Assembly: GCA_015657535.1 (NCBI GenBank)
Contig: JADHZB010002079.1
Span: 2,116 to 66,115 of the forward strand
Length of the DNA stretch: 64,000 nucleotides
From: Nephromyces sp. MM_2019
Lineage: Eukaryota; Apicomplexa; Aconoidasida; Nephromycida
Direction: 5' to 3'
Shown: positions 1 through 10,955 of the stretch, in pieces
How positions within the stretch are numbered: the first letter of the stretch is position 1
How the letters are laid out: every line of letters begins with the position of its first letter
The notes under the pieces: generated by a model
Databases searched by the model: none
Seen by the model: only the letters and a program-made list of their open reading frames with translations
Told to the model about the DNA's origin: nothing
Made by a program: the position numbers and the translations under genes

Positions 1-44
<44 letters not shown>

Positions 45-220
45 GTATCTGTGTGCGTATCTTATATATCTGTGTGTGTGTATCTTATGTATCTGTGTGT
101 GTGTGTATCTTATGTGTGTGTGTATCTTATTTAAGTGTGTGTGTTACTTGTATATATATATATATATATGTGTGTGTGTAAAAGTATATACATGTGTGTG
201 TGTGTGCAAACCTGATTAGT
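1..220. repeat. (TG)n microsatellite, degenerate
   Basis: The first 40 bases are pure TG. TG runs then continue, broken by short TATCTTATGTATC-like spacers and a (TA)n tract near 152-168. Open frames here are only Cys/Val/Tyr runs, so they are not genes. Confidence 0.95.
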
Positions 221-375
221 TTATTAGAGGGGTTATAGGCTGCATATTTATATTGAACAGTTTTATTGAGTGGAAGAGGGACGGGATTTGGGCTATACCA
301 AACTGGGAGGTGTTCTTCCGAAGATATGAGTGTGTGTGCCTTATCAACTTCCCAATTTCCTAAATAAATATCAAT

Positions 376-379
<4 letters not shown>

Positions 380-416
<37 letters not shown>

Positions 417-660
417 TATTTATGTGTGTGTGTGTGTTATTTGTGTGTGTGTGTGTTATTTATGTGTGTGTGTGTGTTATTTGTGTGTGTGTGTGTTATT
501 TGTATGTGTGTTATTTGTGTGTGTGTTATTTGTGTGTGTGTGTGTGTTATTTGTGTGTGTGTGTGTTATTTATGTGTGTGTGTATATATATGTATGTATA
601 TAAATGTGTGTATATATAAATATGTGTGTGTGTGTGTGATTAAAATACAATGTAAATGTG
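380..660. repeat. (TG)n blocks separated by TTATT spacers
   Basis: An (AT)n run near 376-396 leads into about ten blocks of 5-9 TG units. Each block is followed by TTATTT or a close variant, giving a higher-order repeat of roughly 20-28 bp. The long open frames in this stretch are low-complexity artefacts of the repeat. Confidence 0.9.
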
Positions 661-884
661 TAAAAGACACGTGTGTGTATATGCACACATATGTGTGTGT
701 AAACAAACCTAAGTGTGGGTCAGACCCCACCACAATAACATTTTCATTCAAATGTGTGAGGAAATTGACACGAAAAAATGTGCGTGTGAGCAATTTCTGA
801 GGAAAATTGTCAGGTGGGTCCATTTTTACATTTTGTTGTACTCAAATTGTTGAAAATGTGTAAAATTCTGAGTGAAATGATCAA

Positions 885-891
885 ACATGTG

Positions 892-930
<39 letters not shown>

Positions 931-1315
931 AGTGTGTGTGTTTAGTGTGTGTGTTTAGTGTGTGTGTTTAGTGTGTGTGTGTAGTGTGTGTGTGTAGTGT
1001 GTGTGTGTTGTGTGTGTGTGTAGTGTGTGTGTGTTATGAGTGTGATGAGTGTGTGTGTGTAGTGTGTGTGTGTGTGTGTTGTGTGTGTGTGTTGTGTGTG
1101 TGTGTTGTGTGCATGTAGTGTGTGTTGTGTGCATGTAGTATGTGTGTGTGTAGTGTGTGTGTGTTGTGTGTGTAGTGTGTGTGTGTTGTGTGTGTAGTGT
1201 GTGTGTGTTGTGTGAGTAGTGTGTGTGTGTTGTGTGAGTAGTGTGTGTGTGTTGTGTGAGTAGTGTGTGTGTGTTGTGTGAGTAGTGTGTGTGTGTTGTG
1301 TGTGTGTATGTATTA
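885..1315. repeat. TG-rich minisatellite, partly 22-bp units
   Basis: After an (AT)n tract the sequence is variants of TAGTGTGTGTGTGTTGTG. From about 1,213 the unit becomes regular, with copies of TGAGTAGTG at 1,213, 1,235, 1,257 and 1,279, a period of exactly 22 bp. The Thr/His-rich minus-strand frame across it is a repeat artefact. Confidence 0.9.
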
Positions 1316-2016
1316 TCCAATGAATATATTTATTTTTGTAAGTCTATAGAAGTATGGTTTATGTTTTAATGCTTATATGAATATACTTGCACAGTTATGT
1401 TAAGTTTAGGTGTGTGTAGGCATATATTGAGTGTGCTTTGTATTTGTGTTTATGTGTGTGTGTATTTATTTGGGTCAATATGTGTTTATAGGTGTGAGGA
1501 CTGGAGTGGAGGTGTGTGTATGTGTGCATGTGTGTGTGTATATGGGTGATTGGGTGTAGGTGTATGTCTGTGTTGTGTGTATGTGTAAATTTATTTGTGT
1601 GTGCGTGTGTGTGTGTGTATATAAGTATAAAAATATATTGTGTGGATTGTGTATATGTAATGTTTGTAGTGTGTATGTGTAGACGGAGGTATCTAATTAA
1701 AACTCATTGGTGGAGTGGGTGTATATATATATATATATTTATTGCATATGTGTGTGTAACATGTACGTACTAATTTTATGCTTTAGGGTTGTTAGAGAAA
1801 TACAAGGAATTCAGATAAGTATAGAAGTGTGTATATTAATTTATAAATAGTATGTAGAATGTAAATTATAGATGAAATTTGTCTAAATATAAATTGTGAA
1901 AATGAAAGAAGGTTTGTGAAAGAGGTTCCTACATTACATATTTACACCTTTTAAAAGTGAATTCGTTAAATTTGTTTTTAGGGGGGCTAAATGTGTAAAA
2001 ATATATATATTTTTTT

Positions 2017-2021
2017 ATATA

Positions 2022-2060
<39 letters not shown>
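2017..2060. repeat. (TA)n tract
   Basis: Alternating T/A run, mostly pure TATATA, in the AT-rich part of the left arm. Confidence 0.85.
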
Positions 2061-2062
<2 letters not shown>

Positions 2063-2194
2063 GGTTAAGGCTAATTATATATGTAACATATTATTAGTAG
2101 TGTGTAAGTACAGTAGTTTGTTAATAAGGTATATGGAGTGCGTATGTGATATGAATAAATGATACGTTTGACTTGCAACAATGTGTACAACAGT

Positions 2195-2665
2195 GTCTAT
2201 GTGTGTGTGTGTGTATGTTTTGTGCATATATGTATGTATTACACACGGTATATAATAAGTATGTGTATCTGTGTGTGTATGTGTTGTGCATATATGTATG
2301 TATTACACACGGTATGAAATAAGTATGTGTATCTGTGTGTGTGTGTGTTGTGCATATATGTATGTATTACGCACGGTATGAAATAAGTATGTGTATCTGT
2401 GTGTGTGTGTGTTGTGCATATATGTATGTATTACACACGGTATGAAATAAGTATGTGTATCTGTGTGTGTGTGTGTTGTGCATATATGTATGTATTACGC
2501 ACGGTATGAAATAAGTATGTGTATCTGTGTGTGTGTGTGTTGTGCATATATGTATGTATTACACATGGTATAAAATAAGTATGTGTATCTGTGTGTGTGT
2601 GTGTTGTGCATATATGTATGTATTACACACGGTATAAAATAAGTATGTGTATCTGTGTTTACATG
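2195..2665. repeat. 64-bp tandem satellite, 7 copies
   Basis: The motif GCATATATGTATGTATTA begins at 2,224, 2,288, 2,352, 2,416, 2,480, 2,544 and 2,608. This gives seven copies with a spacing of exactly 64 bp. Each unit has a (TG)n half and a unique half containing CACGGTATGAAATAAGTATG. Units differ by a few substitutions (for example ACACACGG or ACGCACGG). The fixed unit length despite an internal TG run suggests copy-to-copy homogenisation. No coding potential is visible. Confidence 0.97.
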
Positions 2666-4520
2666 TGTTTTTGTATGTATGTGTGTGTATAAATGTGTGT
2701 TGTGTGCGTGTGTGTGTGTATGTGTGTGAAATATTGATGTATTGTTTTGTCTGTGGATGTGTTTATTATTGGTGGTGACCTAACAAGTGTCTATGTCAAT
2801 GTCTGTGTGTATGTGTGACTGGTTTATTTTATGCAGAATAGTCCTACAAGTGTGTGTATATTTTGCATATGCTTACATCAGTTTTGAATTAATGTGTTAA
2901 CTCAAATTTGTAAGTGTACATGCTTAAATTAAGTTTATAAACTATTTACATCTAATTTTTCTCATATTTTATATGAAAAAATTGTGTTATTTAAAATATG
3001 TATTTGTATATGTGCGTATTTATATATAATCAAGGAGTATTAATAAAGCAGTGTAAATTTTGATTTAAAAATAATCTTTAGTTAACATTTAATCTTAAGC
3101 TTACACACAAACTGTTTACAAACAAGAATTTTACACACAAATTTTTTATACTCATGTTTTTCACATATGAAAATTTTATACACATAATCTTTCAATAATA
3201 TCAACATAAATGTGCGTTACATGTCAAAATTTCACAAACAAACTCTTTCAATAATATCAACATAAATATTATTAATTTTATCATTTTTAAACATATTTAA
3301 GATAAAATTTATAATTGCAAGCAATTTATGTTGAGTATTTAACTGAAAATGGTTTAGTGTCATCCTAATTACAATGAAATTAGTTATAAGTTGAACTAGT
3401 TTCTCTTAAAAACTTTATAATTTCACGCTCTAACAACAAATTTATAAAATTATTTATATAGATAATAACATTTACCTCGCACATTTTCCGCATAAATTAT
3501 ATTAGACACCACACACACACACAAACTAAACTGTTTAGGTAATTAATAGTATATCAATATTGGGAACTAAAATTTAAAGTCATTCAAATTAATGAATTAT
3601 TTATAAAATATAATCTATATATATTTATTAAGTTAAATTACTATATTTAAAGGGAATATGTTTATTAAAGCATAGATGTCATTATCAATTACCAATATAA
3701 TTATTAATGCATCTTATTTTATTTATCACGTTAAATACAATTCAATTCAATTAAATAAAACTTCAATAATTTGTAAAGTAGGTATAGTAACAAAAACAGT
3801 GGTGCCATAAAACTTTATATTGAGATTATTTATTTCGCTAAAGAAATAATTAAATAGGCAATATTGTTCTTTCTGTGTATTGATATAAATTGTAATTGTA
3901 ACTACTAATTAATCTCACATTTAACAGTATTCTTTCAAGTACTTTCTAACTACACTAAAATAGCTTAGCTTACAAGACATCAATATGTGCAATTAAAGTA
4001 AATTATAACAAGAAATCATTAAACTTGTTTTTATTTTATCCAAAATCAAAAAAAATAAATTGAATTAACGTTTCATAACTAACCGATTAAACATAAATAT
4101 GATATATTATAATTGTATCACACGTAAGATGGTTATATTAATCATCATATATATAATTTTTAGAATCAATTTAAGTTGTAATAAAAATATAAAAGATTTA
4201 AAGTACCAAAAGATTAAAAAATTTTAATAATCTTTAAAGCCAAATCCCATGACTTTAGTTATAAAAAAGGATTATTCAATTCAGCTATTAACCACAAAGA
4301 TTATTAATTGCCCATCAATATATTTATATTATTAAAAATACATTATCCAATAATAAAATTTCAAATATATCAATTCATTGAGCAAATACAAATAACCAGA
4401 GTGTTGTTAGATGTTCTAGTAATTTTATCAAAACTATGCCTTATGGCACTTATATACTTTAACTACAAATAATTTAATACAATATAAAAACATATAAAAT
4501 AATGCAATTAAATAATAACC
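2666..4520. other. Gene-free AT-rich stretch
   Basis: Very AT-rich sequence after the satellite, with short TG runs near 2,690-2,830 and an imperfect repeat around 3,190-3,260 (CTTTCAATAATATCAACATAAA occurs twice). No open frame, tRNA or splice pattern was found that would support a gene. Confidence 0.6.
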
Positions 4521-4640
4521 AAATCTCAAGCTAAATAAAACACATAAAACAACATAGTTAAATAAAAACCAAATCTCAAGCTAAATAAAACACATAAAAC
4601 AATATAGTTAAATAAAAACCATATCTCAAGCCCAAGTCCA
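4511..4640. repeat. 50-bp direct repeat, about 2.4 copies
   Basis: The motif AAATCTCAAGCTAAATAAAA begins at 4,521 and 4,571, and a third, diverged copy begins at 4,621. The period is 50 bp. The array lies just beyond the 3' side of the decayed minus-strand gene. Confidence 0.85.
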
Positions 4641-4743
4641 TCGTTTCCAGAACCATAAACAAATGAGATATCCTTATTCTCCCTTGTTGCTTTATTTGTT
4701 TTCCATTGATAAAAAGGGTGATGACAAGCGTGCGAAATAACCC

Positions 4744-7033
4744 TTATATCCTCTCAAAAATATAACCCAGGATATTGCCAAACTTAGAATAAAGTCTACC
4801 ACTGAAAGGTATCGAATAACCAGCAATTAAGATTATTCTCAAAAATTTTAAAGAAAAATAAACAGTCAAATAATTCGAACAACTAGTAACACCAGTGACA
4901 TGGGTTGCATAATAATCGATTACTACAAGACCGCCATAAATATTGTCAAAGAATGAATCCTTAGTCAGTGGAATTCCTTCGACTTCCTCGTCATCAATAT
5001 ATGCGTAAATAAAATTCATTTAAAGCTTTACTTGCTACAAATCAAAAATTTTAAAGATGTTGATGTTGAAGAATTGTTATATTGATGAAATATTACATTA
5101 ATGAGTTGTATTATCAATAAATTATTATATTGATGAATTGTTATATTGATGAAATATTACATTAATGAGTTATATTATCAATGAATTATTATATTGATGA
5201 ATTTATGTTGATGAATTATTAGATTGATGAATTTATATTGATGAATTATTATATTCATGAACTACATTATTATATGAATTATTCAATGAAAGGGCAAAGT
5301 GTATTTGTGAGATATAAATTAATAATTAAATAAGTTATATAAAACTAACCATTTCTGAAGATTTATACAAAGGATAGGTGATGTAAATCAGGTCCCATGA
5401 CTTCGAAAATAGCTAACACCGGTCGATCTTCGAATAGCTTTAAAAGCTGAAAAAAAATCTCTATATCTAAACTCCACATTTCATCACTGACATGCTGAAA
5501 GTCTTTCGTATATCATCATTAAAGCCGTATAATTATCTGCCTGAAAGTTTTGATACTTCAATTACTGGTCCTTTATCAAGGGCCTTATTTCGACTCTTTA
5601 TTTTCCTATTAGCTTTGAACTGTTCATCAAACCATCACATACTCCCTTAGATTCTTGTTTTCCTCATTGTTTTATGCATGAATTACAACTACTCTTAAGT
5701 TTACATTTAGCCAAGTTACTATTGCAATTCGCTATACAATCCTATTGTTTTCGAAAATCCTTTCACAGCTTTCAAGATCAACTTACTCGCGATTTATTTT
5801 TGTTTTTTATTGTTACCTTCTTAAAAGTGTTTTACGTAGCTTTATCTACAACTTTAACAACAACCTACAGACCTTAGTACAAATGCGAAAGACCAACAGA
5901 AATCGGACTCGATTACGGCCAATTCATAATCAAATGCCCCATCAGTAAGTAGTGCTGGAATTTCAAAATTACTAATAATCGCATCATATTCATCGTACAA
6001 ACCTTGATAAACTAAAATTCAAACAAACTCAAAAAAATCACTAAATTCCTTTGAATCTCCATCAGAATCAAATTCTATTAATCTAAAAGTGTCTTTAAGG
6101 AATGTATTTAGATGTAAATCTTTCTCAGATATGGTTATATCCTCTAATTCAACCAAATCTCTAATAAATATAACTAAAACGTCTATATTATCTTCCATAT
6201 AATATTCTTCGTTTAAATAATCAATACTGTCCTCACCATCATAAAATTTCGCTGCACCATCGTAATATTCATCCTCAACATCATAATATTTATAACCATT
6301 ATTATTGTCATTATGTCTGAAATCAGTTATATTTTAAAATTGAATTATTATATTCAGATTGTTCATGAGATGACGAATAATCACTATTTTATGAGCTGTC
6401 GCTGCTGTTCATTTCAGCATCATTATCAAATTGAAAATCATTGCTATCACAATTACTTAAATTATTATTAGTAGTAGTAGAGGACAGCTTTTCGAGTTTA
6501 GTCCTTCCGAAAAATAATTCAAAAACATAGTTAACCCAAGTCATAATTGTTCTAATGATTTCAATAAAATCCTCAAATGTTGTCGTTTCAGAAAAATAAA
6601 ATCTAACTCTAGCACTAAATTGCGCCATACTGTCGCATATTAATTCAAATGAACTTAAAATTGATACCAAATTATTTACAGCAGTTTTCCTTATTTCATC
6701 CAATTCATCCATACTTTTTGAATAAAATGATTCCAAAAAATATTCGTGCCAAACATTCAACACAACTGAAAAGTCGCCTATATCGTCTACTCGATTAAAA
6801 TAATTTTCAGCTATTTTAAGAATAGCATCACGGTCCTCCGGGTTATACTTAATTAGTGGTGGTTCGGATTGGTCACAAGAATCTAGCTCAACTACTTCAT
6901 TTTCATTATTTTTTTCAAATTGTACAATACATAGTGTATCTCATTCCCAATAATTCACTATTTCAGATGAAACTAAATCGAAAAATATAATAAAAATACA
7001 ACAAATTGGAAACCAATAAATCAATCTATTCAT
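4744..7033 (-). pseudogene. Decayed gene for a secreted acidic protein
   Basis: Reading the minus strand from an ATG at 7,033, the product starts with a clear signal peptide (hydrophobic core from about residue 8, ending near VSSE). It then meets an in-frame TGA at 6,943-6,941. The same frame stays open for about 180 further codons to a TAA at 6,391-6,389. More protein-like segments follow in shifted frames: about 6,300-5,854 (Asp/Glu/Tyr-rich, one more TGA), 5,590-5,370 (motif FEDRPVLAIFEVMGPDL, then a frame change), and 5,019-4,744 (an open 91-codon stretch). Codon composition resembles coding DNA, but at least three stops and two frame changes separate the pieces. I do not recognise the family. 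The lower segment may belong to a different gene. A multi-exon functional gene is possible but would need unlikely splicing. Confidence 0.55.
5060..5280. repeat. ATTGATGAA-type tandem repeats
   Basis: Two longer copies begin at about 5,071 and 5,135, 64 bp apart (GAATTGTTATATTGATGAAA). They are followed by shorter degenerate units built on TTGATGAATTATTA. The array interrupts the decayed minus-strand gene, so it either sits in a former intron or is an insertion by repeat expansion. Confidence 0.75.
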
Positions 7034-8863
7034 ATTGTATAAAAACAAAGCAAATCTTTGGAAAAAATTAAATATTTAAATTATTTTAGAAATTAAAATT
7101 TCATCAATTATACTTATAAAATGCTTATAAAAGTTCATTCGAAATTATGCATTTTGTAGACATCTAATTGAGTGTATATAAAGTTACTTAAATAAGAGTA
7201 ATAAATCATTCATTAAAGTGATTATTACATATAAAGTTACATAAACGATAAAGTGTAAGCTTACTGATTAAAATAATTTCCTTACCTTTTACTTTGAATA
7301 ATTTAAAGAAAATGTTGTAGAAAGAAAGATGTGGCAATACTTACGTGTAAAGAGGTAAGTAATTCAGAGATTTTATAAAATTCGAGCATAAATTATAAAA
7401 GATATTCCCAACAACATAATCTTTAAACATTTTTCTTATAATTTTATTCATCTCCAAAGAGCCCAACACACTAGTTGCAAGATATTCAATATGCAAAAAA
7501 CAAACACCAATTAAGAAGAAAATTTGTCTATTCTATAAATGTGTTATAAACCAGACATATTGTAGCACATTTACTATAAACAATGTAGTTAAATACCAAA
7601 TGTGCAATTATTTAATTAATCATTTCTAATAAAACTTATAATTGCAAACCATTTATTTTGAGCAATTAAGTGAAAATGTGTTAGTTCTACTCAAATTAAT
7701 ATAAAATTAGCTATAAATCCACTAGTCCCCCTTTAAAAATATCTAATTTTGAGTTCTAACAGCAAGGTGATTAAGCTATCTGAATATATAATAACATTAC
7801 TTAACACCCTTTCCGCATAAATTAGATCAGGAACTATACCAACGCCCAAACCAAACTGCTTAGGCAACCAATATAGCAATTATAAAATTTAAATTAGGCC
7901 TTATCTATGCTATCTAACCATTAAACTGAAGTTTCATCAGCAATTTCTTAACAATATATTTTTAATACAGATCAAATCCTATGAGTTTTAAATAATCATT
8001 GATATTAATTGCTAGTAATATGAAATATATTTATATAAATTATTTTAATTATAGCATATATTCGAAAGCATCATTATCCTGCAGCATAGTATCATCACTC
8101 ACCAAGTTAAACCCTAATGGATCTTATCCTAAATATAACATAAAGATCGAGTAAATTAAACCTTAAAGTTTAATAGTTTTGAGATTAATAAACTAACCAG
8201 CACAGGAGCATTTAACTTACTCGTAAGATTATTGATAATTTTTATTCATTTGTATAGTTTAATTCAATATTGAAAGCATCTGAAATTTTTAAAACAACAA
8301 TTTCTCAATTTGAAACAATCCACACAATGAATAATTGATTGATATATTACGCTCCAATAAATTCCTATTCTCAAATTAATCATTATTAATGTTTATTATA
8401 AATAAAATAATCCATAGGTAAAATTCATTTTATTAAATTCTTAGAATAAAAGTTATAACTTTAGCCTAAATGTAATAACTTATCTAAACTGGAAATATAA
8501 GGAATTATTTGTGATTTTTTATCGAAAATTATTAAGGAAAAATATTACTTAAGTCGATATATAGGTTATGAATTTATAAAAACCAAAAATTTAGCTTTTC
8601 TTAAACTTTTTTTTATATTTATTTAATTCAAATATTGTTCCAACTACGGTTAATTAAATTTTAATACGGATGTTTTATTTTCAATACATTAATATTGTTT
8701 CTTATAAAGACAGGATAAATTTACTTAAAGTCAACAAATTTTTGTTAACTCTTGCTATAAATTATTGTGTATAAAGATAAATATATAAAAATTAAAAACT
8801 AAGCAACTTTGAAGTTTTAAATATTATGATTCTTTGACTGTTTAATAAACAGAGCTACAGATT
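7034..8863. other. Gene-free AT-rich stretch
   Basis: No convincing gene was seen. One isolated plus-strand ATG followed after nine codons by a good-looking donor (GTAAGT at about 7,354) has no recognisable partner exon and is not annotated. Confidence 0.5.
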
Positions 8864-9070
8864 ATGTTTATAAATTTGAATCATTATGCAAATCATATCT
8901 CATTTTTCAATGAATTAAAACTCATTTCTCCACCTAAACATCTGAACTATATTGAATTATTCCTTGATTTGAATTCAAAACTTTGAAAATTGACGAAAGA
9001 CAACATAAAAGAAATTTTCATCCCAAAATTTGAATATGATTTACATGAGCTGTTGTTAAATAAAATATAA
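8864..9070 (+). pseudogene. Short relic open frame broken by TGA
   Basis: From ATG 8,864 the frame runs 40 codons to a TGA at 8,984-8,986. It then continues open for 27 codons to TAA at 9,068-9,070. The second part (KLTKDNIKEIFIPKFEYDL and on) is balanced, protein-like sequence, unusual for this AT-rich surrounding. After 9,070 similar fragments continue with more stops. The family is not recognised. It may be a dead member of the same left-arm gene group as the larger relic, but no sequence similarity between them is evident. A chance open frame cannot be excluded. Confidence 0.35.
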
Positions 9071-9986
9071 AAGAAATGAATTAGTGAGATTCCTATCCTC
9101 AAATCTAATTTTTATAACAATTTTGGTTATAGGCATTAAATTGCCCCCTAAAATTTATTATATTTCTCCATTTCATACGTTGTAATTTTATCTGCACCTT
9201 ATATTCAGAGCCTTGATAGCATTAAAAAGTACTCATTCATAACACTTTTCAAAGCAACATTTAGATATTAGGCTTATAAAAAATCTTTCTTTTTTTTAAC
9301 GTGAACTAGTTTAGACTCAAATAAATAATTTATTGCCTAAAGAAATTTTCTCCTTAATTACAAATACTGAGCTATTTCAAAATCATTACCAATTCCTCTG
9401 CTTAAAGTGCTTATGTAAAATCCAAATCGCTAATTGTTATAAATTGATTACTACTTTAATACTTAAATCATTTTTTTTTGCAATGTTATATATTTTCCAA
9501 GTTTCACTTATCGTTACAACATTAATTATTAAATTTTATAAATCAAGCCACCTGTTACATTGATAATTATTTATTAACTATGCACTTAAATCTAACTATT
9601 TAGAAAACAAATGATATTTTGTATATAGCTTTACCGTGTCCACGACTCTTTTTTCAATTAGGAATATAATACAGCTAAAAAGACCTGGAAATTTGCTATA
9701 CGGTAATTATTACAAAGAAATAAGGTATTAAAAATTGCTAAGACTGAGTCTTGTATGGTTTATGTATAAATTACCTGAACATAAAACTCTCCAAATATGG
9801 TTAGAAAAGCTTTATAAGTTATCTCTTGTTAGAAGCAAGACAACATGATATCATTATTGCCATATTTATATTAGATACTCTATTCTCCTCAATGTTTCGC
9901 AAGTGTTATGTGGAAAAATGAAAACAATTAGTTTAATAGCCTATTGATATTGAGAGGTGTTTTTAAAGATAAATAAGACAGTTTTT
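9071..9986. other. Gene-free AT-rich stretch
   Basis: No supported gene. The 76-codon plus-strand frame at 9,333-9,563 starts with TTG and is rich in Phe/Leu/Ile/Lys codons typical of random AT-rich sequence. Confidence 0.5.
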
Positions 9987-10862
9987 TCATTTTTCATTAC
10001 ATAAAAAATGAGCCTTGAAGAGATAATTCCAATCTTTGATTATTCCTAATTTATTTTCGACCCGTTCATTACAGCTCAAAGAAGTTTGTCTTTCCATGTG
10101 TGCCTGATCTTGATCATTTATCAATAAAGGCTCATCAATGCGCAAAAATGTTGAATTAACTATTCTGGAGATAAGAAAAAATTGACTGAATCACTGTCTA
10201 TAGCCCATATGGCAAAGAATTTAGGAGGCTCTGTGAAAGGAAATTTTACACAACCACTTCTTCTCTTGACATCAACCCAACACAATTCTTATCCATTAGA
10301 TCTTCAGCCAGTTCATCTTTGTTTGTCAAAACCTTACGCATTGAACTTGTAATTCTAAGATACTGAAAACAAACAAATCATTTAAATACAATAAAATTTT
10401 ATTTATCTCATAGACACTTTAAAAATCTGATTGCAACCTATTATTTCAATGCTTTTCCGTTGTAATTTAGCTATAAATTTCACTTTTCCAAATACCTAGC
10501 ACATGTTTTTCATATCCTAATTAATACGCATTTAATGTCATGTAAAATTTTATTATAACTTTTTAATTTTGTTATTCAATGATATTTTAAAATATAGTCA
10601 ATATAGCGTGTAACGACAAGATTTTACAAGCAATAGCACTGTAATTAAGCTTATCCAGTTTCTTAAATCCTTTCCTATCATCCTATAATGAAAACAACTC
10701 CATAAATTTTTTTAAGCTTACCGAATTCACATGAATTTGAAAATAATTCCAAAACAATTTATTTGAAATATTGCTTTTATTTTTAATTAGAGAATTACTG
10801 GAGCTGAGCCTACCAAATATACCTTCATTCCAGAGCGGCTCAGGTAATAAATACATTTTCAT
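9987..10862 (-). CDS. Small three-exon protein, function unknown
   Basis: Spliced by eye: exons 10,862-10,722, 10,362-10,250 and 10,164-9,987, with donors GTAAGC and GTAAAA and acceptors TTTTCAG and ATCTCCAG. The phases agree and give 143 aa ending in TGA. The product begins MKMYLLPEPLWNEGIFGR and has a charged middle (NKDELAEDLMDKN). The frame stays open upstream to an ATG at 10,982, which would add 40 residues, but that extension lies antisense to the first recognised exon of the AVL9-MORN gene, so I chose the inner ATG. I do not recognise the family; no signal peptide or membrane segment is evident. The close head-to-head position suggests a shared promoter with the AVL9-MORN gene. Confidence 0.55.
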
Positions 10863-10955
10863 ATCCACATAGCCAAACAACGAACAAAAGTAAATTTTAA
10901 ATTTGAGACTCCTGGACGGGAAAGCTTTATGAAAATTCACAAAATTGCATTTTAG

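Noticed and set aside
330..1320. Several long open frames (Cys/Val-rich on plus, Thr/His-rich on minus)
   Set aside because: They are translations of TG/CA repeats in frames that lack stop codons; no real protein features.
5674..5948. Plus-strand frames of 67 codons at 5,674-5,948
   Set aside because: They lie antisense to the decayed minus-strand gene and have poor codon composition with no splice context.
6389..7033. Reassigned TGA codon (sense) as explanation for the interrupted frames
   Set aside because: Intact genes in this window end in TGA (for example AVL9-MORN and the 9,987 gene), and the relic also contains TAA stops and frame changes.
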